From NCBI GenBank assembly GCA_013397115.1, contig VWZW01004510.1:434001-498000 (forward strand): 64,000 nucleotides of DNA, read 5' to 3'. Positions 12,001 to 27,299 of the stretch are shown in pieces (the stretch's first letter is position 1; each line of letters starts with the position of its first letter). Both the position numbers and the translations under genes were made by a program. The notes beneath the pieces were generated by a model that had not been told where the DNA came from, searched no databases, and saw only the letters and a list, made by a program, of their open reading frames with translations. Origin of the DNA: Edolisoma coerulescens. Taxonomy: Eukaryota > Chordata > Aves > Passeriformes > Campephagidae.

Positions 12001-15000
12001 TTTTCACTTATGACTACTCAAGGGGTTACAGTAGACATATCTACACTTGCTAATTTATTTTCAGTGCTGTGAAATAGAGTGTCTAGAGATGCTTTATTAG
12101 ATATTTTAATAAGTGTCGAACATATTTGCAAAATTCCTGCCCTGACAAAGGGTGATTTATATGCACCTGTATCTGCATATGCAGAAAAAAAAATATCCTT
12201 TTGTCAGTCTGCCACCTTATTTTTGCATAAATGAAACAGGAAATTACTCCCTTTTGGCTAATCTGAATTTTAAATTGAAGTGAAATTGGTGAAAGAAACA
12301 AGTGTTACTTTAAGCTTATTTCTCAACCTTAACTATTGAGTTAGATTGACAATAACCTTATTCCAAGTATTTATACTGTGATGGTATTATCAGTACAGCA
12401 TTGTGTAAATAACTATTCTGCATCTGCTGTATTCCAACCATTTTTATAACATTTTATAAATGTTTATGAAAATCCTTTACTTTTCTCCAAAAGTAAAGGT
12501 TTAATAATTGCCACATATTATTTTTGACCCAGAAGAAAACTTGTATGTGTCCCATTTTAAGAGGAGTCTATACTTAATATTTGATAGATTTAGCAGTATA
12601 AGGCTGTAGGTACTGCGTGTTTCAGTGAGTTTCTATTTTTGTTAATACATATTAAATATTTTTCCTGCATTAATTATTGTATACTAAAGGTTAAAATAGC
12701 ATCAAATATTCTATGTGTTATAATATTATTGTTATTATATGTATTATATGTATTTGCTACTACTAAACCAGTCAGTCCCCTTTCCTCTGCTGCATGAAAA
12801 CAAAGAAACACCTATCCTTTACAAATGTGTTTTGCTCAAGGCATTGTTACAGGCTACCACAAAGATAAAAGAGCCCTTAAAAGTGCTGGGAAGCACATCT
12901 GGTTAGCCATTTGCTGTTAAGTTCCCATGTTTAGACATTGCTTTAATTACATTTTGGGTGTGTTTTTTCTTTGTGTTTGGTTTTTGTTTTGGGTTTTTTT
13001 GGTTTTTTTTTTTTTTTTTTTAATTCTCTTCCCAACATTACCCTAAGGGTAAAATTTAATGATGTTATTTAGAACTTGGTTTTTAAATGAGATCATAAAC
13101 GACTGAGGTTTTAAGCCTACTTCATTTTGACACACAGGCAACCACCAAGGTCACACTTTTAATATATGAAAATATGAAAATAAAAAGGCAGTTTATGGTA
13201 AGCAACAAAAGGATGCTTGTGGGGTTTTTTTTCTTCCTTTCTCTCTGTCTTTGCAAAATGGATCAGTTATGCCCTTCAGGATTGCATTCACATACAGTAC
13301 TCACAGTAAGATTAAAGAATTTCCAGTTCTCCTTATGTCCATCTGGCACTTAAAAATAGAGGTGAAAATTTGAATGTTCTGTTCCTGTGTAATACCATTT
13401 CAGAAGACATGCTTTGTTATATTCACTAATACTCATCAGAGGTCATGGCACTGACCTAGCACAGAGCTGAATACTTGTGCTTTTTGAAAATACTTAACAT
13501 GCAAATGTGCTGTCTTTGAATATATGCTACTTAAAATGTCTAGGACAGGTTAATAACTTGAAATTCGATGCACACTTCGACCTCTTTGCTTGTTTGACCT
13601 GTAGCACATAAACAAGTGTGGTGTTTCTGAACGATGTGGTGCCTATGACCACTTCTGTTCATCAGTTTCCATCATCTCTTTCTGCCACCTTTCTTAAGCA
13701 TGTCTTTGCTCATGAACATGAACAGGAGCTGATCAGCTGGACTTTATCTGGCTATGAAATCAGGACTGGGTGTTGTGCTAATTCAGAATTGGAGTTAGCA
13801 GAGTGATTAGAGCCCTTGTGAATGTTCCCATTTTCCACTGAGAAAGATTGGGAAAGAGTTCAGAGATGGTTAAGACCTAAATACCTCTTGGCTGCATATG
13901 TTCAGTTGTTTCTTTAATCTGATCTATCTGTAACTTCTATAGGAATTTATTATTTTCAATTCTTATTGGTTTATTTCCTATATGTTACAGTTTCATTTGC
14001 TTTTATCAGTTGTTTAAGCATGTCAGAATTTTAGTCTTCAATTTTTAGATTTGTTCACAATTTACAGTCTGAAATAGCTGTGATTTGCTTTACTGCAGAC
14101 ATCATGCTTGCTTCAGCCACCTTGCACTAAGAAGGTAACATCTCGTTTTAAGTTTCAGCTCTTTGGTAGCCTGTTTCTGAAATAACACTCATGGAGGGTT
14201 TCTGGTTTGCAGGAGTAAAAGCTTCTTAGGCTTTTACTTTGGTTTAGCACTTGGGATGAAGAAGGTAGTTTGGGTTGGTCTCATAAATTAATCATGGCAA
14301 TCTGACATACTGATCACCACTGCTGCGTGAATTTAATTTAAAATTTCCAAAATATACAGACAATTCTGAATTTGAACTAAAATGCATGAAACTTAGGACT
14401 GGGAAGAGGGCAACGATTACTGCCTACCTGGTTTATTTTCCATCCCTTTAAAGCATTTTTTTTAAAATGAAATTTCCTTGTCCTTGAAAGTGCTTGCTAC
14501 ATGGAGAGGTCAAAATGTTAACTTAGGTTCAGCTCTTTCCAGCATTCAGACAGCTTATCCAAATTGAGCTCCCTGCTGTCATGGCTAGATTACTTCTGGG
14601 ACCTGAGTGAGCTTATTTAAAGCTAGCCTGGCACCTTGACTTTACATTGCAGTCTCTGTTCTTTCACAGTCTGCTGTCTTTATTTCATAGTGCTGCTTTT
14701 CTTGCAAGGCCATGTGGTGTTTTGTCCTATTGTAGACATTTTAGACGTTATAATATAGCTTGTAAATGAAATTGGCTTCTAATTCCTGATTTTTTGCCCC
14801 CCAGGAAATATTCTATTATTAAGGGATTTTGTCTCCCATGGCTTTTCAAAGGCTGTGCAGAGGGGTTTTTTAAACATTATAAGTTGTGTGTGCTTCAGCA
14901 GGAAAGTCTGCATCATCTACTATTTCAAAGGAACTTAGTACAGTGAGAAAAAGGATGGTCTGAGGTCAGTTGTAGCTTATGAAGGTATTCAGTCAGTGTC

Positions 15001-18000
15001 AAGTCTGGCTTTGAGCTCTAGTTCAAAATATTTAACCTTTCTATTTCTGCAGAAATTCTAATCCATCTGTGTTGCAGTCACCTTGTAGGAAATAACTGAA
15101 ATCCCTTGATCAGCACTCTATTTGCACAGAGCAGTCTATTTGGCTAATTCAGAAAGACTGACACGACTAGAAATAAACCAACTAGTCCATCCTCTTTTCG
15201 AAAAAAAAAAGCAAAAGCATGTATGATGTACATGTCTGCAGTAATATGTTTGAAAACATTTTTCCCATGTTTTTAGAATCTGAAGGAAGATCTAGAGTAA
15301 AATTGCTTGGTTCTGGCCAATTGTGTAAAATCCTTATTCTGATAGTAGATGACATAAATATTCATGTAAGTAACTAAGCATAAGCAATACTTTAATGCTA
15401 CTCTAGGAAAGTTAAAAAATTCCCCCTAAAGTGCCATAGGACACTGGCAATCACCATTAAAACTTATAAATGAATTGACTTCTTTCAAAGTCAGGAATTA
15501 AGTGTTCTGAGTCATCTTCAATTGAAGCCTTTGTATTGCCTCCTATTTTAATCTTTATTATGTCTCCATTCAGCCTCATAGAGGTACATCCAATTTCATT
15601 TCCCAGCTCTAAAAGACTGGTTTGCTGCATTGTTGCTGCAGAATTCTTCATTCCTATCTTGTTTCCTTATGTTTGCTTTATCTCACATTTGTCTACAGAA
15701 AGATTTATTTTTCTTTTTTTAGCCAGTAAGGAAAATACGCAGGAGTAGCATAATATTTTTATCAAGTGCAAATATATTTTAATTTTTTTCCTTGTTCAGT
15801 TCCAACCATACAGTAGAGTTCTCCATCACTTGGAAAGTTTATTTCAGTCTTCAGTAGTGATAAAGCAATGAACTTGGCCATATTGACTGCTCCAACTATT
15901 AGGACCTATCATTTGACCAGCTTAATTATTTAGATTGCAATTTTCCGTGTTTCCAGGTGAACGAAATCCATATGTTTGTTTAATGTAAGAGAAGTGGCTC
16001 AGGGTTGTTGGGTTTTGTGTGGCTTTTTGTTTGTTTGTTTATTTGTTTTCCAAAAAAGGCTCAGAAAAAAGGACTTTTTTACCCTTACTAATAAATCCTT
16101 CACATTTTGGAGCAGGAATTTAAAACGGACAATGGGGCTTGCTCGACATCTTCTCAGTTCTTAGAAAAGTTAGTTCAAATATACTCCAGTTCTACACACC
16201 CATGAATTCTCATGTTCAGCAGCTAATCTTGTATTTGATATATTGATGGAATTTGGAAAAAAGTCTTTCACTATTCTCAGATTAGAAAGGGAAGATTTTG
16301 TCAATCCTATGATCGTTGCTCCTGAAGAATGAGAGTTGAACTTTGCTAAAGTGATCAGGAAGGTTACCTAATCTTTTGTGTACTTAAGGTCATGCCAAAT
16401 AAATTTCCAGGAGGGAGATGCTGAATGGAAGAGCCAATCTGGTGAAATCAATGTGGAAGAGTCAGAGGATGGTTGTATTAAGGAGTTAGGAAAATAATGA
16501 GAATATGCTGTGTCAGCTGAGTACATCTGTGCCCAAAGCCCGTTAATTTCATATAATTATCCTGTTTAGTAGGACATGAGTTAGCACTTCATGCTATCAG
16601 CTCTGTGTCCATGCTGTCAAAGCTCCTGTTGCAGGCGTGTTATTGTGCACTGTGATATTCTCTGTGTCATTTAGCTTATCTGATAGTAGTGTACATATGC
16701 AGGCTAATCAAGTCTGCAATTCTTCTCTCATTTTCTTTAAACCTCCTTCCTTCATTAGTCTTGCAATCTATTCTTCAAATTTTTTGGATGTTCCAAGAAA
16801 AGAGAGCTTGAAGAGATGAGACATTCACATGAGAACTGGGCTATATAGAGAATGGTGTAGACAGACTGGAGCAGAAATGAAGTCACTTCTGAAATCAGAG
16901 GGTATTTCATAAAGACCTAGGAATATCATGTTGGGAGAATGTAAGAGGAGAGAAGGCTGTGCTCTGTTGGATTTATGGCTTATGGAAGAGTATATTTTTC
17001 TACAATATTCTCCCCATCTTTGAGTGCACAGTGCTCCTGAACTGCAGTCAGGGTAATATAAAAAAGAACTGCTGGTTTTACAGTGCCTGTCTTGTTTCGT
17101 GTGCAGCCACGGACAACTGGAGCCCATCCCTGCATCTGCCACTGGCTTCTCAAGTGCTGCTGCACAAGAGACTTTGGACAAACCGCCAACTCACAGACAT
17201 CAATAGTCCACGTCTCATTCCATGGCTTGCCTAATTTGACTCCCATGAACACATTTTCCAGCAGGTCTGAGCATTCGCCATTAGAATTACATATAATCAC
17301 ATTTTTTGCCACAAAATAAGATTGTTAAGAGGTGAAATATCCTTTGAAAAGGAGAATTGCCATATTTCAGTTTATCTGTGCAGTGGAAACTCTTGGTATC
17401 ATGGGTAATAGTTCCCTATACTTTGCATCTCTGTGTAAGGGAAGAAATAATGTTTTACGTGGGGAAAATTATGAAGTACACGTACTTTGAGAGTACAGTG
17501 TACTGTGGTGATGTTAAAATAATACAATAGAAAATTCTTTTATATTGTTTTATATTTTTGCACATTTATTTTTTTTTTACAGATTTTAGGAGGAAACAAC
17601 CAATAGGAGTTTACCAATAATTAAGTTTCAGTACTGCTGTATGCAGGACTCTGAATGTAACCGCTCAAAAACAGCACACTAACAGCACTGTAACTTTTGT
17701 CTACAATCTTAACAAATACCCAAACACCTGAAAAAAAAAAAAATTAACATTTTGAGCAACGTCTTAACCAAAAAATCTCACTGTGTTTTGTAGCACAGTG
17801 CAAGGTTGCAAGAAGTTGTTTGGACCCGTCAAATATGCAGATTTTCCATCTCTGTGCTGACATTTGAAGACCCTCATCCCTGTAACCAGCATCACAGACA
17901 CTTATATGTAACGCTGTAGATACTTGCATCTGAACTGATCACTTAAGCTCTAAATAGTTTATACTCAATGGAGCGAGGCAATTCAGAGTAGAGTTGAGTC

Positions 18001-21000
18001 ATTCTAGGTGCACTGTTGGGGGTTGCCCTCTCTCGTTGTCTGTTCTCTCCCTCTACTAAACTAAAGAGTATGGGTTTACCTTTGGTCAGATAAATCCCGT
18101 CCTTGGAGTCTGTTCATCATCTTCTGACGACTGGGCTGCACCTAGACTAAACAGTGGATATGCTGTTGTTTATCTTGCACCTATTTGTCCTATAATTATC
18201 CAAATGGAGGGTCAAGGCAAATTGTGCTGTGGCTGTGCTGTAGTCTGCATGTTCCCGTTTTCTTTCCAGGAAAACCCAAGTGTAGGAAAAAGGCCCTTAG
18301 TTCTGCCCTGAAGCTGGGGTCAGTCCGAGGGTGTACTACCAGACCCACTAATTTTGTTGTAGCATAGAAGTCTTTAGACTTTATATGTGAGACCTGTTTC
18401 ATTGTCAAGCTGATGAGACCTAAAGATGATATATAAAAGTACCTTTTCTAATCTATTCTGACAGCAGTTCCAAATTATGCAGAAGGCTTGTAGCGCTAGT
18501 GCAGAGAGTGAAAGTATTAGGGATTCACTGGCATTTTCCAAGGTAAGCAAGGCTATGGGAACACATGATATATTTCCATGGCATCATTTGAACATGATGG
18601 TCTAAGAAAGGAGGAAATTTTAAAGTCTTTGTGAAGTCTTCAGCATCCTCTTGGAAGGGACTCTGGAGTGAGTCTGCTGAAAAGCTTGAATCATGAGTCA
18701 CAAGCTTCAGCTGCTGGGTGAGAGCATCTCGGGTCTCAGAAGAGGAAAGAGAGTTATACCTGGAGCTTTAACTCTGGGCACGGTGCCTGAAAGTTAACCA
18801 GTCTCAGCAGACAAAAGTTTAACTGTGTAAAGCTCAAGGAAATAAATTAGGGAGTTGTTATGAGGGTCTGAATTAATTCCAGCTTCTCTTAAGTGGGGAC
18901 ACCTGAGTTAGGGCACCCTTGCAGCCAAGGTGGAAGTGGGCTGAATTATTCCTTGACTACCTGTGTCTCACTGTTGGCTACAGAACGAAACAGTAATGAT
19001 ATGGGTGAGTGTCTGATTTTGGATCAAATTTGAGTTGTTTTCTCATCTCGATGGTGATGAGACTTGGCAAAAACCCAGCTACCCTCTCCAGGCTAGAAAC
19101 TGTGTCCTCATTTTCTGTTGAGCCAGGAAATATAAATGCTACATAAGAAATATCACCAACATTGTGAAGGAGCCTTGACATCACTTGGTCTAATATGCGA
19201 TATTGCAATTCTTTTCACTCTCCTCAGATCCCCAAGCTTCTTCACCTGTCAGGCTCTGAGGACAATTCTGAATTGCCTTATTCTATTTTTGTCCCAGAAT
19301 GTGCATGTAGTGAAAGAGTGTTAGATTAAATAGCAAACTATTTCCTCTTGGGACTACTTTTCTCCTCTTTCAGGAATTAAAAAAAATTAAAAAATTGCTT
19401 AAGAATGTAATTTAAGAGATCAACATAGGAACCACCAGAGAAAGTAATTTATTACCAGGCTTTGCCTTAAATAAAATGGGTTCACAGTTTTAAAGAAGAC
19501 AACAAAATGAAGTATTGCAGGTAGGTGTTGTGTCCAGTCTTCAGCCTTTGCATTGGAAGAGATATTCTACCATGTGAATAAATTTAATATATCGAGAAGA
19601 AAAGAATAAGAAGAAATTAAGGTTTTGCATAGAACTATTTTGCTGGCATTTCCTAAATGTTGAATTTTACTTTTTAATTGCTCTTTAAATAAAAAAACCT
19701 GCCATAAACCCATGTAAAATATCCTAGTTTTGCAGAAGGCCAGTAAAATAATGTTGAGGCTGAAATCATCTATTTTGAAAGTTGCTTGGCGTTTTCTTCT
19801 ACAAAATACCATAACAATAAATCTGTGAAATCCTTGGCACAAGGCAGGGGAACAGAACACTGCAGAACTAAGAACCAAGGTTTCCCATTAGACTGTATGC
19901 CTTTGCCAAAGTAATAATTTGATGGGATTTTTTTCTGCATGGTAGTTAGAAAAGATAATGAGAATAGTTAATTTTCAAATGTCATTTTAAATTCTGGTTT
20001 ATGCCGCAGTTTTTTTTTAATCACTGGTGTTCTAAGATTTGTAAAAGAGTGTACACAAAAATAGATTTGGGCATGCCTGCTCATATCAAGACTTGCTCCA
20101 GGGAATGACTTTAAAAAAGGTATGGAAAAATGGGTTTTATAATAATTAGAACTAACATAACTAATTTAAAACTGTTTAATTGAACTAATTTAAATTTAAA
20201 TTGAGAAAGCATACATAGGAAGTACTTAATCTTACATGCTGCTTGTAATTCAAATGTCCATCTATTCATTTCACAAGCATGAAAGTAAACCTTCATATTC
20301 CAACTTTACAAGCACATCCCAATTCCCTAATTTATAGCACATGCAGATGGCATTTGCATAATTTTACGTATAGGTATTTTAGTCCTACAACAATGTTTTA
20401 TTTCTTGATGTCATGCTTTTTTAATTTCTCCTACACTCCAAACCACCACTGAAAATGTTTAGATCTTCTCCAAATTTCTCATGATTTCACACGTGAATTA
20501 TCAAAGGTCTGTGATATTTATAAACCCCAGATGGGCTCACTGAAGTGAAATGGAATGTAGAAATTCAATGTTTTCCATACTTGTTTTTATAAATATTTGG
20601 TGTTCTTTGGAGTCTAAAAATATTCAGGGACTTACCCCTGGAATTATTGTTGGACCAACAGAGATCACAGTCCTTTACAATTAATTGCTACTCATAAATT
20701 GAAGTTATCTTCTGATTAATGACTCAGTGTGTTGATGTTAGTGTTTTACTGCTCCTGCATTTTTACACGCTCTGTGAATTATAGACGTAGTTATCATCCA
20801 GTGCTGCAAGCCTAGTAAAAATATACATATTATTATTGCTGTGCTTTTGATACTGTTTATTACACAGACCTCTGCATGAAAGATTTTATTTCTCTATTAT
20901 TAAAAGCCTCTTTAATTTGCACATACAGAAGTCATTGCCCCAGCATGGTTCAGACGTAATTTCCATGTTAGGGCTATAATTCAGTGTAGTTGTTTGCTGT

Positions 21001-24000
21001 AGCAGTGAGCATCCTTACCTAAGGATAAGAAAGGCCAAATTACTTACTGATTTGTGAAAAATTATATTGCACAAGTGAACCATCAAATTTTAAACTCTCA
21101 TGTGAATAATGGAGCAGTGATCCCAGTTTACATGCTGATAATGAAAAGGAGATGGATGGTTTTCACTACAGACAACTTGCCATTTTTTTAATCGTTCAAG
21201 TGCTATTATTCTGTGGTGGTTTTGGGCTTAGAGTGTTGCTTTTGAGGTACTGAATGCTGCTTTTGCTGAGTTACTGTTAATAGCTTTGTAAGACTGAAAT
21301 TTTTACAGCTGTATAAAATCCATCAAGTAATACCTAATTTTTATTATGGACTGAGTACCTTTTGAGAGAGAAGAGTTTCTGCTCTTGCTCTGACCAAGAC
21401 TTTGATGAAGCATGCATGGAAAGGAAGAGCAGGTTCCTTTTACTGGGGAGCCCTACTCTCTGAACTCAGAGGACAAAGAGCAGAGAAAATACATGCATTT
21501 GGGGGATTGCCTGTTAAAGGGTGAGGGAAATTGCCAGATAAATAGCTGAGAGGCTTTTACTAAACACATCTGTGGAATGAAAGAAATGTAGCAACAGAGA
21601 GGAGAGAGAATAAAAGGTAGAAGTCCTACAAGTTGTATCCTTACAGCAATATTTGAGGCACATGCTCACTAGCTGTTAAAATTTAGAGTGAGCAGCCTGA
21701 GAACTCGAGAACTAACATGAGAATTAGAGCTGTAGCCCAAAGGCGGGAGAAAAGGAGAAAGGAGCCCCAGGAATAATACATTTACTTTCTATGAGAAAAG
21801 CAAAGTAAAAAGAACATTTGACTAAAGGATTCAGCTCTGTGTGGTGACATGAATTAACCTCCCATGCGGCACTCAGGTAGACTTTTTAGTGCTCACAGTG
21901 CAATTCAAACATGTCGGACAGCCACTGAGTCTTTCTCAGAAGTCACTCTAGTCACTTTATCTTTTTAATATTTTTATATCAAAACACATCAGTAGCTCAG
22001 GCAACTACTGTGCTTTCAGTTAAGTGTGCAAGAAAAAGTGCTTCTAAATGGATTCCTCCAAAAATGATTTTATTATAGAGTTTATCTGAATTTATATGAA
22101 TTCAGAATAATGAATTGTGTACTGTCTCAGTTATTGCAATAACAAGGAGTTGAGAAGTTTTTAAAAGACCTTTAAAAAAGCTGGGGGTTAGTATTTTTAC
22201 TGTTGAAGCTGTAACATAAGGCCAGCTTGGGGCAAAGTGAGATGATGAATGGCTATTACTATATTTTATCACTGCAAAAGAAGACCTATGAGTTTTGTGC
22301 TAGGGTCTGGCATAGAGAAACTTATCTCATAATCAAGGGATTATTGCTTAGGACAAATAGATAAACTGGTTGGTTGCAAGAAAGCCAGATATAATTTCAA
22401 AACACTTTTCTTATGTTGTGATTTTTCTTTCACATGCAGTGATGTTACTTTTATGATGCTTTGTTTGTTGATACATTTTTTTGTTCTTTGAGAAGCTCTT
22501 TGCCTAGACTAAATAGTATCTAAAAAATTAACGCAAGATTTAGGAATAGAAAACCCTCACATTGACTATACTAAAAATTTTCCTTTTTAACCACATAAAT
22601 ATCACTTTCAACATAGAGCACAGAGAAAAGTATACATCACTGCTTAGTACAGGTTTCAGAGCTGATAAAAAATGAGTTGATCAAGTGCTCTGTTCAGAGA
22701 TATACAGATTCACTGTTCTGATACTCTGAGTCACTCTTCTCAGGGCACTGAAAGAGTCACAGGGTCTTAGATGTCTTGTAGCATTTTCCACATCTAGAGA
22801 TTGAATTTTATTGGAATTAAAATAATTTCATGCTGAGTTTATCTTTTGAAAATCAGTAATGTGGTAAGGAACTGTTGAAAATTCATAAACAAGCTAACAT
22901 GTTTTTATCTATCCTACACAACAAATAAATATTCTCCTAGCCTTCATCTGGCTATTACTTTAAGGAACAGAGTCAGCAACGAGGAAGACTTGTGGATCAG
23001 AAAATGAGTAAAATAAGAATGCAACGTAAGTTCAGTTCTTTGATTATGTAGTAATAAATGCTGAGATCCACCATCTGCAATGAAGATCCACACTAAATGT
23101 GAGATTCCTTTTTCCTCAGCCAAGTTTCCATCACCTTATACCAAGACTGACTTTCAGGGTAGCTCAGATTTTACAGTGTGACGTTTTCAAGCAGTCGTGT
23201 TTGAGAAGTTTCCTGAGCTTTTCATATAAATCACAACTTCAGAAGCTGAAATTTCCTGATAGGCTCTGAAACCAAGAGGAAACCTGAGTAAAGAGCTCAT
23301 TTTAAAAGATACCTGATTATGGGATGAACGCCTTTTATTTTTATAGAACATGGTAGTGAAATTAAATCAGTTCAGACTGGGGAGTTGCCAGAGGTAATGG
23401 GAAGTATTAATGGAGAAAGTGCTTTTTCTCCTTGTGAATGCAGTGAGGGATAAAGAAGGGTCGGGAAACTACAAAGAAAGGTCTTTTATCTGAGAGGAAA
23501 CACAAGGTAGTGGAAGGGCATAAAAACAAAGATTCAGAGAAGGTAGCAGTGAAGTGCCAGGTAGTAACAAAGTAATCTTGATCACTCAAGCCAAAAGCAG
23601 GAAAGACTTGGATATGGAAAAGAGAGCTGTGGAAAATGTGAGAACAGACCATCAATTACTTTTATGTATCTATTTCTAAAATTGTCACTAGTACTTATTC
23701 TATATAGTTTTAACAATATATTTTGTTGCCAATCTGCCGATTCAGAATGTGTTTCATCATGATTCCTGTTAATTAATACTACCCTGACACACATTTTTCA
23801 TAGCCATGTGACTGATTCCAGTCTGCAGACTAAACTACCTAATTACTTTGGGTAAAGGTGGGGAAGAGTTGGCATAGTTTAAAGGATTCCATCATACAGC
23901 TTAAAAGTCTTATCCTTGTATTCTTTCAGTCCACCGGATCAGTGTGAAGCCACCATATGAAAGGAAATCTCTTTCTGAAATATATTAATGCGTTATTCTT

Positions 24001-24389
24001 GTAATCTTAATACTTAAATTTCCCCCCCCCCNCAAGTGACAAGACATTTATAGACAGTCCTTCTGTTCAAGTTAAATCCCATGCACTTTAATACACATGT
24101 AACATAAATCAGAACATGGTACCCAGTGCCACCAGGGTTTTGAGGAAATTCTGCTTGCATCAGGTATCATTAAAGCAGAGAGTGTGTTGTGGGTGTGTTT
24201 GTGTGCACACGCACACAGGTGTGTCAGCATTGCTGGGCACCCAGGAGCTGGGTTGTTTTTTGGTAAGGAACCAAGATTATGCTCCAAGTTGGGAGCCTGA
24301 TGACATCGCCAGCTTGTAGACAGAGTGGGCAGTCACAGGAATGTGGAAAAGTTCATGTTGGAGCAGCCTTGGCATGTCACTGTTCAATA
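9061..24389. other. ROBO1 intron, no gene recognised
   Basis: This is 15 kb of AT-rich DNA. It contains a 19-base T run at 13003-13021, many shorter A/T runs, and a run of C's with one ambiguous base (24022-24033). A short TG/CA-rich stretch lies at 24180-24225. No transposon was identified with confidence and no coding exon was seen. All reading frames are below 120 codons. Confidence 0.55.
24022..24033. repeat. C homopolymer with an ambiguous base
   Basis: Ten C's are followed by N and another C. The N at 24032 marks an unresolved homopolymer length in the assembly. Confidence 0.9.
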
Positions 24390-24602
24390 AAGGGTCAGCC
24401 ACCAGGTCAGACAAGCCTTCCAGTCACTTCTTGGAAACCCCCAGACTCAGTTTGCACAACCTGTCTGGGAAACCTTCTCCAATGCTCGACTGACTTCATG
24501 GGGGGAAAGCTTTTTCTTGTGTCCAGTCCAAACCTCTTGCTTTTCAGTTTGTGTCTATTATCTTCCATTTTCCCACCGCTGCAGAGTGCTTCCCTCCTTA
24601 TT
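24390..24602 (-). mobile_element. CR1 LINE fragment, minus orientation
   Basis: The sequence follows the reverse complement of the CR1 ORF2 end and 3' UTR: CTGGGAAACCTTCTCCAATG, then GTGTCCAGTCCAAACCTCTT, then TCAGTTTGTGTCTATTATCT. It is diverged and lacks the terminal octamers. The 111-codon plus-strand frame across 24279-24614 is an antisense read through this repeat, not a gene. Confidence 0.75.
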
Positions 24603-27299
24603 AATGGATCCTGAACTATTTTAGTGCACCAGCACGATAATGTAGATTGGTCAGTAATGTCAGAAAAAATGCTCTGTGGCTTTTACAATAGCAAGAAGAA
24701 TCAATTGAATACCTTTACTGATAATTCTTTATTTTAACAGAAGCTTGTAACATGGCTTACCAACATATACTTAGTGGTCGCACACAGTCTTCCCAGTGTG
24801 GGACTGTCATATAGCAGAAAGATAATGATGCTTTGTTAGCAATTAATTCATATTTTTAATAAAAGAAGACATGTACAATATGCTTAGATGCTGGTCATAT
24901 TGAGAAGTACTGAACTGTGTCAATTCTTGTTATATTTTCATTAAAATTAAGAGAATGCAGAATTACTACTCAGCTACTACGACCCACTTTCTAATATTCA
25001 TGCTGTGAAATTAATTGGGTGAAATACTACCTCTTTCAGTTTACCTTCTGTGGCCTATCTAATGTACAGGGTGGGAAAAGGTTGATGGGAGAGACTCTTT
25101 CATCTGTTCCTTTTAATTCTAGACTTAAAAGGAGATTTCAAGCGAGAGATGAATTGTACTCACTCACAGGATTGTGGGTGTGCCTGTGATTAGAAAAGGA
25201 AATTTCTTTTCTACCATGGCAGGTGCTTGCATGCCATGTTGTAAATTTAATTGTAATAACTTTTTAAAAAGTTCATCTTTAAATAATTATTTGAGATTCC
25301 ATGTAGCTATGTTTAATACACATTATGTTGCTACTGGTTCTATTTCCTGTGAGAGTTTATGAGCAGAGCAGAGATTGGCTCTCCATATGAAGGTTTGTGT
25401 TTAATATCTGCATTATCTGTACTCGGAGTATGTAGTGATTCAGACTCCAGCTTTATGCCTGTATATTTAGGGAGCAATGAAGGAGTGCTAGCAAAATCTA
25501 TTTAAAAGATTAGCAAGAAGAGAGCTGAGAAGCTGAAATGGTTTTACATATTCTTTTGGGGATGCATTCAGGTGTACGAAATTACTGGTGTGGATAAATC
25601 ACCCGGGAAAATTCATAAAATTGCTGGGATGCATAATTTGTGTTTTTCTCTACAAATGTGAGATGTGATATAAGATGTCATATTAGATTATTTTCAATGA
25701 GCAGTCAAATGCAAGTTAATTCAGTGCTTTCTGGCTTTAATGACTCTTGAACAGCAAGCAAAGGAGACTCTAATAGTGGAATAAGGAAAACATTATAGAA
25801 AGCACTTCATGAATGACATTCAAAGCCTCCTCATATGCATATAAAAATGGCTGTGATAACTAAAAATCCCGAATGCTCAATGGGGTAAAAAAGCACAATG
25901 GATTCAATGCATTTTGAAAGTATCTATTACATTTCCTAAAAATACATGAAAAATAGTATTCTCACTTTTAGATGGAAGTGGGTTTGTCAGGTTTTTTTTG
26001 GTGTAGTGTTTGTTGTTTTTGTTTGTTTTGGTTTGTATTTTTAAGTCACTGAACAGGGAAGGCATGTGCCATCCTGGCCAAGGCTTATTTATGTCAGTGT
26101 AGGGTATGTCATGTGCTAGTGTGAGAGTTAAGATATGTGGACTGTAGGGTAGATTGCACAGGTCTAGACCTTTACTGATCTCAGAGCTGAAAAAGGCAAT
26201 AACACTGCAGATGAAATATACTCTTTCTTCTGATTCTTCTTGCAAGAGAGTTGAGAAGGATGGGCAGGCAAAACAAGAGAAGCATGAAGATGGGAGCAGC
26301 AGTATAGAACTTTACATCTTCACGTGAAGCAATTTAATACCTGCAGTACATATCAGAAAATTAAATAGACCACTTTGCAAGGAAGCAAACCTTTCTTATT
26401 ACCCCTGCACTTGCTTGCAGGTAGCAATTACTGTCTGTGAAGCCCCAGGTACCTTCATTTTGGTGTTAAAATCAGCCTGAGCAGGGGAATAAGAAAAAGA
26501 ATCTCCATTTTTATCCCAGTACTTACCATAAGTAGATAGCATTTGAAAGTCTCATAGATATCCAAATAGAAGCTAAAGAGAGGGAAATAGATCTTGTTGT
26601 AGATTAATATTGTCAATGTGTTATAATGAAAGGGTCAGTCATATTGTATATAAGTATTTACATACTCTTGAAAACTGCTGCAGAATGGTACGAAATGTTT
26701 TTAATAATCAGATATTGAAGCTGGAGTTGCCCACATTCTAAAGGGGTACAGATGAAATATGATTCTCAATGAGTGTAACTCTTATGAAGAAATTGGCAAG
26801 GCCTTAAAAGAGGAAAAATAAGTGGCACAATATGTGGCTCTTCACTGAGTAATTGCCCCAGTTCTTGAACAGGGTGATGTATTGCAGTTTGCACCAGTCA
26901 TTTTAGGCTCATTACATCTGACATGGAGATCATTTGTATGTATCTGATGGTTATAAAATATTTTGAGTATTTGTGTGTGGGTTTTTTATTTCTTACCCCC
27001 ATAATAGCTATCAAAAAATACACACAATAAGGGTTAGGTCTGTTGCATATCCCTGTGTGGGCAGTTCCAATTCATCTACCCAGAAGTTACCTATTTTAGA
27101 TATTGTTAGTTTTGTTGTAGAAGGCATTTGGACATCACTGTAGAATATTATAGGATGATATTGAAGAGATTTTAGCAAAAGAATGAAAACAGGGGTAAGG
27201 GAAAGAGCAGAAAACTAAAGGCAAATTGAAGTCTCCAGGCAGAGTCAAGTCAGTCAGGAAAGCGAAGATAGGAATAAAAGGTTTCTCTTGACAGAGGAG
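24603..27299. other. ROBO1 intron, nothing recognised
   Basis: AT-rich intron with a T/G-rich simple stretch at 25990-26042. No exon or well-supported transposon was seen. Confidence 0.55.

Noticed and set aside
12996..13021. Long T run as poly(A) tail of a minus-strand retrocopy
   Set aside because: No coding or SINE-like sequence follows it and no target duplication was seen, so it is a simple homopolymer.
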